From Phlyctochytrium arcticum (lineage: Eukaryota; Chytridiomycota; Chytridiomycetes; Chytridiales; Chytridiaceae), in the NCBI GenBank assembly GCA_025602905.1, contig JAHLKI010000003.1:930001-994000 (forward strand): DNA of 64,000 nucleotides, given 5' to 3'. Below, in pieces: positions 29,661 through 39,680 of this stretch (positions are counted from its first letter, which is position 1; each line of letters begins with the position of its first letter). Below the pieces are notes generated by a model. It searched no databases. It had not been told where the DNA came from and saw only the letters and a list, made by a program, of their open reading frames with translations. Position numbers and translations under genes: made by a program.

Positions 29661-30000
29661 CTACGACCTTTTGGGAGACTTTTTGTTGAAGTAAGACCGA
29701 AGATTCTTCTTCGGTGGCCGGTATTGTGCGCAAATCACTGCCTTGCCGTTGCAGGTGATCTTCTTGTTTTTGCAGTTGTCGCAAGCCTTGAGCCAGGGTC
29801 GTTTTTCCTGGGCCGCAGCTGTGGTCGTGGTCGTTTTGGTGGGTGCACTGCCACTGTCAGCGGAATCCTGGACTTGTGGTGGGTGATGCGCTACGCTTCC
29901 TTTTGTGCCCAGTGGCGGCAGGTTCCGTTGTTATGCGGTCGTTGGCTGACGAGGATGCTTGGAGTGGTGGGGCCTCTGACGTTACTGCAGGTGTGACGGA
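29661..30000 (-). pseudogene. Transposase-like gene of the TIR element, 3' segment (after gypsy insertion)
   Basis: Continues the frame cut at 37,098: across the ACGGA duplication the codons rejoin in phase (..RPSTS then VTPAVTSEAP). A disordered, basic stretch (GHKRKRSASPTTSPG) is followed by a stop or a frame change near 29,855. In the neighbouring frame the protein ends with KACDNCKNKKITCNGKAVIC, then a Lys/Arg-rich tail and TAG at 29,661-29,663. The Cys spacing C-x2-C-x6-C-x6-C matches the first four Cys of a fungal Zn2Cys6 cluster, suggesting a C-terminal DNA-binding finger. A short intron or a one-base lesion would join the frames. Confidence 0.55.
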
Positions 30001-30318
30001 TGCAGTGGAATCGGGGTCGGCTACTAGAAAGAAAGAGAGAGAGGGAGAGAGAGACAATGGACAGATATGCGGCTTCCCAGGCCGCGGTGAGTTTGGGTAG
30101 TGTATTCTCGCAGAGGAAGAGAAAAGTGTCAAGAACAAGAATACAGATGCGAGACGTGCTTTTATACAGAAGAAAAAGGAAGCAAAAAAGACATCACGTG
30201 TAAAGGTCGTTCGTGGTTGGCTGGAACACCAAGACACCAAGAAACCGAGACACTAGGACACTAAGATGTACTGCGCGACGCGTTGCGCAGTCACTCATCA
30301 AACCACGAACCCGCTACA
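30001..30318 (-). repeat. Gypsy A2 3' LTR
   Basis: Reverse complement begins TGTAGCGGG and ends CCACTGCA; preceded on minus by the GAGGGGGG polypurine tract. Confidence 0.97.
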
Positions 30319-30993
30319 CCCCCCTCAGACTCGACGGTCTGAGTTCCTGGAAAGAGCGCGAGTCTAAAGATCAGGGTTTGTGTGTCAGCAACAAGATTGA
30401 AGTTTCCGTTTACCAGCGCAACCTCACCGGGCCTCTATATACCGGTCTCGCCAGACGTATATAGATACCACGCGGTGCAAGTGAGCCAGACCGGACACAC
30501 GCCAAGGCGTCTGGTTACTTGAGTTGTGAAGGGGCACGTATCCAGCAATCTTGCTGTGGCACGAGGGAGTAGCTGTGATTGACAGCTGTCCCGAGACTCT
30601 CTTGCAGATTGTGCAAGTTCAGGTGTGTATGTGTTTCCTTACGTTGAAGGTTATAACGCGTAATAACGGGAAGACCTTAGTCTTGCTGTCCCGGTCTTTC
30701 ATCATCAATGCACTGACAATGCATCCACTCGGCTCAGGCTGATCAGGCCTACCAGAGTCCTGACGGGCAAGACGCACCGTCAGCAAGGGGCAACCTTGGA
30801 TGTAATCTCAGTGATTTTGAGATTGTAGCACGCGTGCATTATGTCATGATGCAGGGTGGGAAACCCAAAGAGTGATATCAAACACACTCGCTGCTGTTTG
30901 AGCAGTGTTAACATGTTTTTCCTGTTTCGGAATGTTAACAGGCGCATCGGGTCCGTGATTGAGGGAGAAACACATATTCCTGTTCACCACAAC
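30319..30993 (-). other. Gypsy A2 3' untranslated region
   Basis: Non-coding counterpart of 1,212-1,886, nearly identical, including the TATATA hairpin at about 30,441-30,470. Confidence 0.75.
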
Positions 30994-33900
30994 TTACGCA
31001 CTTCTGCGCTTTTTGCGTTGTGATCGATTCAATGGGGCTGTTGCTGACTGACTGTCAGTAACCACGGCTGGTTCTTGAGCCTTCTTGCGCTTTGCCGGTC
31101 GCGCAGATGGACCCTTCGCTACTGAGGGGTTTGCTGTTTCCCAATTTCTCAGTGCGTCGGTTTCCTCGAGGTTCTCACGCGGCTCCCAAGTCGCGTCCTC
31201 GGGCCCAAAGCCTTCCCATTGAACAAGGTACATCCGCTTACGGTGACGGACCTTCTCGTCCATAATGCGGTCTACGAACCATAGTTCTTCGCTGTTAAGC
31301 AGCACAGGTTCAGGTGCATCCTTCGTGGCACGATGGGCTATAGAGCCTGGTTTGTGCCATGCCTTCAGGATGTCGACATGAAATGTCGGGTGTACCATAC
31401 GCATTGGATGCGGCAATTCCATTGTGTAGGTATCGGGATGTGGACCGGCTCCTTTGACCTTGAATGGGCCGAGCTAATCTTGGCGGAGTTTCTCCGGCAG
31501 CTTCCCTAACGCTGGGATATGAATTCCCTTGCGTTTAAGCAAGACTAAATCGCCTTCTTTGAATGCAAGCGGCCGACGACCCTTGTCGTGGTTTCTTGCT
31601 TGAGCATCCTGTGCATCGCGTAAACGCTGTTGCACAACCCGTTCGATCTCTTGGACGGACTCAACAAATTTGGAAACTTGTTCCTTTGTTGGCTTGGAAA
31701 CATCCTTTAGACCTTCCCGGGTATGGTATCCAGCGGATACCTCGGGGAGACGGCCTTTGTCGATCATGAACGGGGCATAGCCGGTGCTTGATGGTGTAGA
31801 GTTCAAGTGAAATTCCACCAAAGGTAGAATGTCAACCCAGTTCTGACCATCTCCGTCTATGTAGGCCTTCAGCACGTTCTTGACAGACTTGATCTTGCGT
31901 TCGCATTTTCCGTCTGTCTGCTGATGTCGAGCGGTTGCGACCTCTAGCTTAATACCTAGTGCGGCAGTGAATGCTTGCCAAAATTCGGACAAGATTCTGC
32001 TATCGCGGTCGCTGACAATGACCTTGGGAGCACCTTCGTTCTTGAAGAAGTGCTGTATAAAGAGAGACGCGAGCTCTGTACTTGAAACCTCCACGTTACA
32101 GGGGATCAAGTACACACGTCCTGACAGGTAGTCAACAATGACAAGGGCGGCATCGTAGTAATCGCCGTTATGGCTAGTCCTTCCCCCCCACGATTCCGTC
32201 CTTGGCAGTGAGACAAAGTCCATGCCAATGGTGTGCCAGCGCTTGTCAGGCACTGGGAGCGAGCGTAACAGTCCTACACCTCGTGCGGGACTACGGAATC
32301 GTTGACATGTCGCACAAGTGCCGATATAGGCTGCAACGTCCCGTTCCATAGTGGGCCAATGGTATTTTTGCAATAGGCGACCAAAAGTCGTATGCTTACC
32401 AGTGTGGCCACCGGTGACCAACGTATCGTGGTATTGCGCAAGCAAAGCACTACGTAGGGCATCGGGCACATACAGGCGATCCTCGTATCGGAGCAACGTC
32501 AATGTTTGACCTGTGTTGCTTTTCTCCGGAAGGACTTCTACAGAGTATCGCCGTTCTGGAACGGTCATGGTCTCTGGCGCAGAAGCCTTGTCTTTGAGAG
32601 TCTTTTGCATCTGGAGAGCAAAATCGTCTGTAATTAACAATTCAGCCCAGACTGACATGTCTACGGGGAGTTCGAATTGTTTTGTCGCCTGTGCAATCTG
32701 TTTCGATGCACGCTTTTTGGCACGCGCAGCATTGACCGTCACTACAAGACTAGACTTGTCGCGAGGTGTGCTGGCGGAATGCACGGCGATGGCGTTCAGG
32801 ACCACGCGCTGAGCGCAGTCCGCACATCGCGGGGCATAGTATGGGTTTCGGCTCAACACATCGGCTACCGTATTCCATTCACCGGGAAGATACTCGATGT
32901 CAAAGTCAAATTCCTGAAGCATTTCGACCCAATTCGCTTGTCGCCGACTCAAGTGTTGCTGATCCTGTAAATAGATCAGGGACTTGTGGTCGACGAACGC
33001 ACGAAAGTGACGTCCCAATAGGAACTGTCGATTTGCCTTCAAGGTTCTGACCAGCGCGAGTAACTCCTGTTCGTGAACGGGGTATCGTGTCTCCGCGTCT
33101 TGCATCTTTCGCGAAAAGTACAAGGCGGGTCGCAGTTTAGGCAGGTTCTTGAATCCGTGTATCGTCGTAGGGAGAGGAGACGGCATCGGATCATCTGGGT
33201 CAACTGGTTGAGCAAGCCATCCACCGATGGCGAAGCCTGATGCGTCCGAGAACACATAGACTTCCTTCCCAGGATCAAACGGCGTCAACACTGGAGCCGT
33301 CGAGATTCATTCTTTCAACGTAGTGAACGCTGAAATCTCGGCATTACCCCACTTCCACGGATTATTGCCAGATTGTAGCTCCGAGAGGGGATATGCTATC
33401 CGTGCGTACTCGTCAATGTAAGATGACAAGTAGTTCGTCAGTCCAAGGAAGGATTGAATGTCCTTGAAGTTCTTGGGCGTAGCAAAATTGTTGACCGCGG
33501 CGACTTTGCTTTCAGCAATTCGTGCACCGGATGCTCCCAACATATGCCCACAGAATTCAACCTCCTGTACTGCCCAGGAGCACTTGGATGGCTTGACGTA
33601 AAGGGCGCTTGATTCAAGAGCAGTTAACACAGTTTCAACATGCTTTTGATGTTCTTCAAGCGTATCCGAAAACACAAGGATGTCGTCAAGATACGAAATG
33701 ACGTAGTCATCGTACATGCTCCCGAAAACCTTGTTAATGATGCGTTGGAACGTTGCGGGTGCATTGGTCAAACCAAAGGGCATGACAACATACTCGAAGT
33801 GTCCGTATCGCATCTTGAACGCGGTTTTCTGGATATCACTGCCTCTGATTCGAACGCAGTGATAGGCATCCTTGATGTCAAGAAGAGAGAAGTACTTCTT

Positions 33901-35201
33901 GCCGACGGTACGGTGACGCAGCTCTCCTAGATGCGGCAATGGGGTACGGTCCTTCTTTGTTTGCTTGTTCAACCCCCGATAGTCGATACAACAACGCAAA
34001 GTCCCGTCCTTCTTGGCAGCAAGTAGAACAGCTGCACCCCATGGACTTGATGATAGCCTAATCCATCCTTTGGCAAGCAACGTCGTGATCTGACGCTTCA
34101 GTTCTTCCAGTTCGCTCGGACCCATAGACCGCAAGGGAACTGACAGCGGCTTTTCTACGCCCTCGATTTCAATCTTGAAATCATCCTCCCCTCGAGAAGG
34201 TGGTAAGGTGCGTAGCTCTGTGAACACCGTCTTCTTGAATTTCTTGAGAATGGCCAACAGTGGGTTGTCCTCAGGAATGGACGCCAACGGATCTTCATCC
34301 GGAGCTTTTGGTCCGTGAGCCAAACTGTCGGTACCGGAGCTTGCAGCCACGGTAACGCGCGCGGAGGCTGGGGCAACTCGCACACGTCCATTTCCGTCGA
34401 TCCACTCAAGAACGTTGACAGAGGTGACCTGAGGCAGGGAGATTCGAGTGGGCAGTCGAACGTTCGCAGGTGAGCGGCATTGCAAGACGGACGTACTTCC
34501 TCACGTTTCCGTGATACGGGTCTTGCTTCGCAAATCCGACGCATGCCGTCAAACATGAAAGACATGCGCGGGCGTTGGTCGACTTTGTCGATTTGTAGTC
34601 CTTCAAGGTCGAGGATGAATGGGAGGCCGACAATGGCATCTACTCTGAGCGGCGCAACAATGAACAGTAGTTCACCGAACGAGCATTTGACGCGGTCACA
34701 GTAGAGGTCCAGGTGGCCGATCATCATTCTTTCGGACTTGAAGGTTTCTCCATCGTCTCCCCATTCTACTTCAATAGCAGAGGATGGACGATATGTTGGA
34801 AATTTGTGCTGTCGAACCCATTTGTCATTGATCATTAAGGTGTCACAACCTGTATCAACGAGGATTCGTGCCATTTTGCCATTCAGCTTCGCATGAACAA
34901 CAAAGGCATGTTCAGCAATTACTGGTTCAGGTCCACAAGTAACACGTCTTGGGGCATACCGACCGTCATCGTAGGAGGCATCAACCTGGGTAGCCCGGAC
35001 CAAGCCTGACGGCTGGGATAAGGTTGGATGTTCCATAGATTCGGGTTGTTTACCATTTGACGGTGAACCTGGGGTTTGAACTTTTCCAGTACAACTGGAC
35101 ACAGAGTTGAGGGAGACCGATTCTTTAGAATTAGAAGAATTTAATACAGAAGCTGGTTGAGCTAAACTAAGACTAAGTAATTCTATTGGTGCCTCGTTCA
35201 A
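30994..35201 (-). pseudogene. pol: Gypsy A2 Pol: protease, RT, RNase H, integrase, chromodomain, with stops and a frameshift
   Basis: Protease part (35,201-34,155): LVDTGCDTLMIND and VGLPFILDLEG. A deletion/frameshift near 34,450 leads into the RT part (34,485-33,307): CIDYRGLNKQ, LLDIKDAYHC, and catalytic ISYLDDILVFSDT (YLDD). A TGA replaces a Lys codon at about 33,304. RNase H and integrase (33,291-31,474): FSDASGFAIGGW, HHCC finger, MDF, VSDRDSRI, TDGKCERKIK. An amber codon replaces Trp at 31,471-31,473. The chromodomain part ends at 30,994. Family B and copy A1 show what the lost codons were. Three separate lesions; all catalytic motifs of RT and integrase remain visible. Confidence 0.93.
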
Positions 35202-35233
35202 CGGGCGACCTGTGTCGCCTTCTCCCGTCGAAG

Positions 35234-36694
35234 CTAGTTTTTTGGGTCTCTGTGCTTGGCGTCAGGGCAGCGAGCGGTCCAGTGGTTGCCGCTAAGCCCA
35301 CAAATGAAACAATGCATCCGGGGATCATTCCCGTTATGTTGGTCATTGGGGTTCTTCTTGGCGGGCCTCTTGTCGCTGTCCTTGCCCTTGGAGCTGGAGG
35401 GTCCGGAGGTGGGGTTGCCGCGGTTGTAGGGTTTGCCGCGGTTGCTGACATTCGCTGCGCTGACATTGGATTTGGGGCTCTTTCCTCCCCCGCTCTTGGC
35501 TGGCTGATTGAGCTCAGTGGTAGCGGTGGCAGGTCCCTTTCCCTTTCTGTCAATGGGTGCGCCAGCGATAGCGAGATATTCCCCATCGGAGTTGCATCCC
35601 CAGTCTTGCAAGTGTTGGGCGGCGGCGGTTTGGATTTGGGTTAAGCTTGACCCTCGATTACCCCTGAAAACATGTTTCACGAGTAAAGACCAGAACGGGC
35701 CACCGCGCTCGAGACCGTCGCGGAAGTACCGCCGAATCTCCTCCCCATCGACGTGCTCGCGTCCTCCACTGGCCGTCAGTTGCGCGGTCAGCTTGTTGAA
35801 TTCGGCTAAGTAGGTCGAGTAGTTCCTGCACGTCAATTTGCGCAGGTTAGCGAGGATGGATTCGCGGGGGTTCTTCGGCTCAAAGCGGTCCCGCAGCATA
35901 ACTTCGAACTCCTGACGGGTCCGAGGGCGTTCCCTCGGTGTCATCGAAGTAAACCAGTCCTTCGCCGTACCCTCAAGTGCTCGGCCGATGTAGTCCACGA
36001 AGGAGTCGCCGCATCGTTCATCGGGGGTGGCGAGGGACTTATCCAGGTAGTCGTAGTGCTTTTGAAGAAAGTCACGGATAGCCGTGGCGCCCCCTTCACC
36101 TACTTCACCGGAAAAGCATGCCTGTGCAGCCCGACGCTGGAGGGTCTTTCTTTCATCCAACTGGAAGGAGGATGAAGTACCCTGTTGATGGTCACGGTTT
36201 TCACCACCAGAGGCCGTCTGGGCTGCTTTCTCGGCTTCCAACGACGCCACCTGCCCCTTCAAGGACGAGAGCTCGGACATCATACGTTGCAAGTCAGCAG
36301 CGCTGAACGGGTTCTGACCACCAAACAAAAGCGTTTGCTTGGGCGTGGCGTGTCCAGACAAGGACATTACAGCCATTTCCTGCGGAAGGCTGGCTGAGCC
36401 TGCGCTGGTGTGTGGGTTGGTTGACCCGGTGCCCGCCACGTCCTTCTGGGGTTGGTCGACATCCATGTCGTCGCCGCCAGCGTGGGGGTCTTGGTGGGGA
36501 GCCGTAGCTGCAGTTTCCTCGGGGTTGGTCAATCTGCCCGCTTTTCCTCCTTCTTCCTGAACGGAAGTGGCGGCGGTAGCAGCAGCGTAAGTGACTTTTC
36601 CCGTCTGAGCGGGCTCTCCAGAGTCTGAGGTGCCTTCGTCAGTTGCTTTGCCTTTTCCTTTGGCTTTGGCGGAGCGGTTGTTGCTGGGTCCCAT
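35234..36694 (-). CDS. gag: Gypsy A2 Gag
   Basis: About 486 aa if translation begins at the ATG at 36,694 (MGPSNNRSAKAKGKG); an earlier in-frame ATG at 36,751 would add 19 residues that look like leader. Lys/Gly/Pro-rich N-terminus, helical segment, retrotransposon gag capsid domain (AKDWFTSMTPRERPRTRQEF, ESILANLRKLTCRNYSTY) and a zinc knuckle CFICGLSGNHWTARCP. The knuckle has five residues instead of four between the second Cys and the His, an unusual spacing. Intact frame, stop at 35,234. Confidence 0.9.
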   Translation of the reverse strand: MGPSNNRSAKAKGKGKATDEGTSDSGEPAQTGKVTYAAATAATSVQEEGGKAGRLTNPEETAATAPHQDPHAGGDDMDVDQPQKDVAGTGSTNPHTSAGSASLPQEMAVMSLSGHATPKQTLLFGGQNPFSAADLQRMMSELSSLKGQVASLEAEKAAQTASGGENRDHQQGTSSSFQLDERKTLQRRAAQACFSGEVGEGGATAIRDFLQKHYDYLDKSLATPDERCGDSFVDYIGRALEGTAKDWFTSMTPRERPRTRQEFEVMLRDRFEPKNPRESILANLRKLTCRNYSTYLAEFNKLTAQLTASGGREHVDGEEIRRYFRDGLERGGPFWSLLVKHVFRGNRGSSLTQIQTAAAQHLQDWGCNSDGEYLAIAGAPIDRKGKGPATATTELNQPAKSGGGKSPKSNVSAANVSNRGKPYNRGNPTSGPSSSKGKDSDKRPAKKNPNDQHNGNDPRMHCFICGLSGNHWTARCPDAKHRDPKN

Positions 36695-36763
36695 CGTGCA
36701 GTAGGAAGAGACAAAGGAGGAAGGTAGTATTGAGGTTCTAGTAAGCAACAAGGAGTGCTACCA

Positions 36764-37097
36764 TGCAGTGGAATCGGGGTCGGCTACTAGAAAGAAAGAG
36801 AGAGAGGGAGAGAGAGACAATGGACAGATATGCGGCTTCCCAGGCCGCGGTGAGTTCGGGTAGTGTATTCTCGCAGAGGAAGAGAAAAGTGTCAAGAACA
36901 AGAATACAGATGCGAGACGTGCTTTTATACAGAAGAAAAAGGAAGAAAAGAAGACATCACGTGTAAAGGTCGTCGGTGGTTGGCTGGAACACCAAGACAC
37001 CAAGAAACCGAGACACTAGGACACTAAGATGTACTGCGCGACGCGTTGCGCAGCAGCGCAGTAGCGCAGTCACTCATCAAACCACGAACCCGCTACA
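36764..37097 (-). repeat. Gypsy A2 5' LTR (334 bp)
   Basis: As the 3' LTR but with a 16-bp insertion in the CGCAGTAGCGCAGT region near the outer end and a handful of substitutions. TGGTAGCACTCC follows it on minus as primer binding site. Confidence 0.96.
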
Positions 37098-38303
37098 ACG
37101 GATGTGGATGGTCGAGACGGCGCGGCGGTGGGAGCGGTGGGAGTGGTGAGATTGGTGGGAGTGGTTGGTGCGGTGGAAGGAGTAGGGGATGCCAGTTCCG
37201 CTTTCTCGAGGGCAATTTGCTGAAGCCGTTTGGCGAGACCGGGCACACTCATATTGCGGAACTCCGTTGGGTTGTTTTCCTTCCCCATGTCAAGGAGCAT
37301 CCTGTAGGTGTGCTTGGGATTTTGGACCTTGAGTGATGCGAGATACTCAATGCTCCAGTCGGGCGTTGATGGTGCGGGTGTTGGCTCATCAGAACTGGTA
37401 TCCGTTTCGCTGCGGTTGCCGTTGCTGACCTCTTCGGGTGCAAGCTCAGAGTCCGAGGTAGATAATTTGTCTGATGACTCTTGTCCTTCCCAAGATGCTT
37501 CGGAGCTTTCGTCTGCGTATGTGGCTGCCAATTGTTGTTTCTAAGGAAGCAAATCTGGTCAGTATCCATGTGGGTAAGTTCATAGTTGTTGCACTCTGTA
37601 CCTTTTCACGAGAAGCATCACGTTTAGCCTTTTTCCGTAATGCGTCAAATCGCCTGTCAATCACTTCCTGGGTACGATGCGAGAGTTTGTCGGTCAACAT
37701 AGCCGTGAGACGCATCAGTTGGGAGAAGCGCTCCTGCTTCCAGGTGAGTTTGGTTGCGGCCAATGTGTTGAATAGTTTCTGAGTGACCCCTTTCTCGAAC
37801 ACAGCCAGATATTCGTCTTCTGACCATCGCTTGGGAAGCCGCTGCAGTTGGACCACTGGGATTGAAGATTCTGGCTCCTCAAGCCAGTCTTCTTGTGCTG
37901 GAGGTGGCTTGTTCTTGTGGATGTTGACTCGTTCTTGAATGATTCGGAAAGTTTTGTGGCCCACGCCAGAATCTTCCGGGACATGGGCAACCACCGCATT
38001 GTACAGGATGAAGGTGGCAATGGGACATGTGGCGATTTGGAACTTTTCTCCCTCTTCGGTGGGAATATCTTGTTGTTGGCGAAGTATGCGCCGAAAGACG
38101 GTATACTCCTTTTTGTTCATCGTTGCGCTAGTGATGTCGGTGGGTTCTATGTCGAATACTTTTTTCAGGAATTGGACGTCATTGAGCTTCTTGGCGTTCG
38201 GCTCCCTCGGTCCGGCTTTGGTGGAGTTCCTTGCACCGAAGAATGTCTGGATGGTTTGGGGACCTGCTGGCTGCTCCGTTTGCACACCGTTCTCGTTGGA
38301 TTG
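37098..38303 (-). pseudogene. Transposase-like gene of the TIR element, middle segment
   Basis: Lies between the copia and gypsy insertions and reads out of one and into the other in phase. First part (to 37,602): IQTFFGARNSTKAGP, then MNKKEYTVFRRILRQQ and GVTQKLFNTLAATKLTWKQE, helical and basic toward the end. A 61-bp intron (37,541-37,601, GTACAG..CTTAG) is clear. Second part: acidic Ser/Thr-rich linker, EYLASLKVQNPKHTYRMLLD, a helix with LAKRLQQIALEKAELASP, then a Thr/Pro run cut at PSTSV by gypsy A2. The apparent N-terminus MGRMSHDVS is encoded by the copia LTR and is not part of this gene. No catalytic residues are assigned here. Confidence 0.6.
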
Positions 38304-38467
38304 TGTTGAGACGTCATGACTCATCCTTCCCATTTAGTGGATAGCGGTCATATTGCAGCATAGTTTAGCGGTAGAATCCTATTTATAGTTGGACGACATA
38401 TGACCTACGTACTGCTGTATCTAATTCAATAAGCTACTAGTCCCGATATAGGATACCAGCTTTAACA
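38304..38467 (+). repeat. Copia 5' LTR (164 bp)
   Basis: TGTTGAGACGTC to GCTTTAACA; identical to 43,083-43,246. Confidence 0.98.
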
Positions 38468-38481
38468 GGTTATGAGCCCTG
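38468..38481 (+). other. Copia primer binding site, complementary to initiator tRNA-Met anticodon arm
   Basis: GGTTATGAGCCCTG begins right after the LTR. It is the complement of the CAGGGCTCATAACC anticodon stem-loop of eukaryotic initiator tRNA-Met, the half-tRNA priming used by Drosophila copia and yeast Ty5, rather than the tRNA 3' end. Confidence 0.8.
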
Positions 38482-38651
38482 AGGACTAAAAATAAAGTTA
38501 AGTGTGAACGAAGAGAACCTTGGGTCAAAGGCTCTGGCAGTATAAATAAAAGAGACGAATGTGCTAACTCTGCCCACTTCTCTATCAAGAAAACTGTCAG
38601 TGAAACATCGAAAACACCCAAGAATCGTCAATCAACACTTAGCTCAAGAAT

Positions 38652-39680
38652 ATGTCTGCCACTGAAAACAATGCTGAAGGCGCTATCCAAGGTGACCCGA
38701 CTGAAAACAACGAAAACAACGGTCAAGGTCACGCTCAAGGTGGTCAGACTCAAGGCACCAACCCGCTCTTCACTGCTCATGATCCAGCTCAAGCCTTTGC
38801 CGCTGCCTTGGAAATCCAGCGATTGAAGAACGAATTGGAATGCCAAAAACTACGTGCTGAATTGCTTGTTGCGCGTGCCGCCCGTGTCCCAGAAATTCAA
38901 GAATCTCGCTTTGCGGAACGACTCGAGAAGGCCATTCCCAAGTTCTCCGGCGAAATGGACAAGCCCGCTTTGTTGACCCAATTCCTTCGTAAAGTTGAAC
39001 TGTATCTTGAGGCTTCGGTGGTGTCTCCCAAGCAATCGTTTATGATCATTTTGTCAAAATTTGTCGGAAGTGCCGACACTGAGATTGAACGTCACACCCC
39101 GGTTTTCGACACTTGGGCAACACTTCGCGCGTTTCTTATCAGGAAGTATCACCGAGCAAACTTGCCCGCAGAAGTCTTTGCTCGATTGCAGAAATTGAAA
39201 CAGAAGGGATCCCTGACTGCCTACAACGCTGACTTTGACGAACTGGTTCCCCAACTCCCTGAAGGCTTCCCGTTCTTCGTCACCGCTACACTGTACATCC
39301 AAGGCATTCGGGATTCGGCTGCTCGCCAGTACCTCAACACGGAAATGCTTCACGGCAGTATTAGCGAACTTGTGGACCTCAAGGCCGAGGCTCAAACATT
39401 CTTCAGGTCTTCCGACAAAGGCGATGTTTCGGCGACTCCTACGTTACCACCAACTGAAGTCTACCAAGTTCAGCAACGAGATGGCAAACCCCGTCGTTCC
39501 TATCCCTGTCCCATCTGTGATCAAACGGACCATCGTGCCCACGAGTGTCCCAAGCTGTCAATGGTCCGATCCAACGTTGCGGCACAGAAACGCAAGCGAC
39601 CTGACTCGGCTCACGAAGTCGACACTATTGTTCCATCACTGGTGCCAACACAAGATCTCTACTCTTCTGACAGCGATTGA
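38652..39680 (+). CDS. gag: Copia Gag with zinc knuckle
   Basis: 342 aa. Asn/Gln-rich N-terminus, a helical segment (FAAALEIQRLKNELECQKLR), a capsid-type domain about residues 85-250 (FSGEMDKPALLTQFLRKVEL, RKYHRANLPAEVFARLQKLK) and the knuckle CPICDQTDHRAHECP near residue 295. It ends at TGA (39,678-39,680). The next codons continue in the same frame straight into the protease. So gag and pol are separated only by this TGA: either normal readthrough for this family or a mutation. Confidence 0.9.
   Translation: MSATENNAEGAIQGDPTENNENNGQGHAQGGQTQGTNPLFTAHDPAQAFAAALEIQRLKNELECQKLRAELLVARAARVPEIQESRFAERLEKAIPKFSGEMDKPALLTQFLRKVELYLEASVVSPKQSFMIILSKFVGSADTEIERHTPVFDTWATLRAFLIRKYHRANLPAEVFARLQKLKQKGSLTAYNADFDELVPQLPEGFPFFVTATLYIQGIRDSAARQYLNTEMLHGSISELVDLKAEAQTFFRSSDKGDVSATPTLPPTEVYQVQQRDGKPRRSYPCPICDQTDHRAHECPKLSMVRSNVAAQKRKRPDSAHEVDTIVPSLVPTQDLYSSDSD

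Larger units (their letters stand above)
30001..37097 (-). mobile_element. Complete Ty3/gypsy chromovirus family A (copy A2)
   Basis: LTRs at 36,764-37,097 (5', 334 bp) and 30,001-30,318 (3', 318 bp), flanked by target duplication ACGGA (29,996-30,000 and 37,098-37,102). Internal order on minus is gag, protease, RT/RNase H, integrase, chromodomain. The 5' LTR has an extra 16 bp of AGCGCAGT-type repeat plus a few substitutions. Inserted in the same orientation within the coding part of the TIR-element gene. Several stops in pol make it non-autonomous. Confidence 0.97.

Noticed and set aside
37446..38333. 295-aa minus-strand frame as a complete protein starting MGRMSHDVS
   Set aside because: The first nine or so residues are copia LTR sequence and its last part runs through a 61-bp intron; it is an internal fragment.
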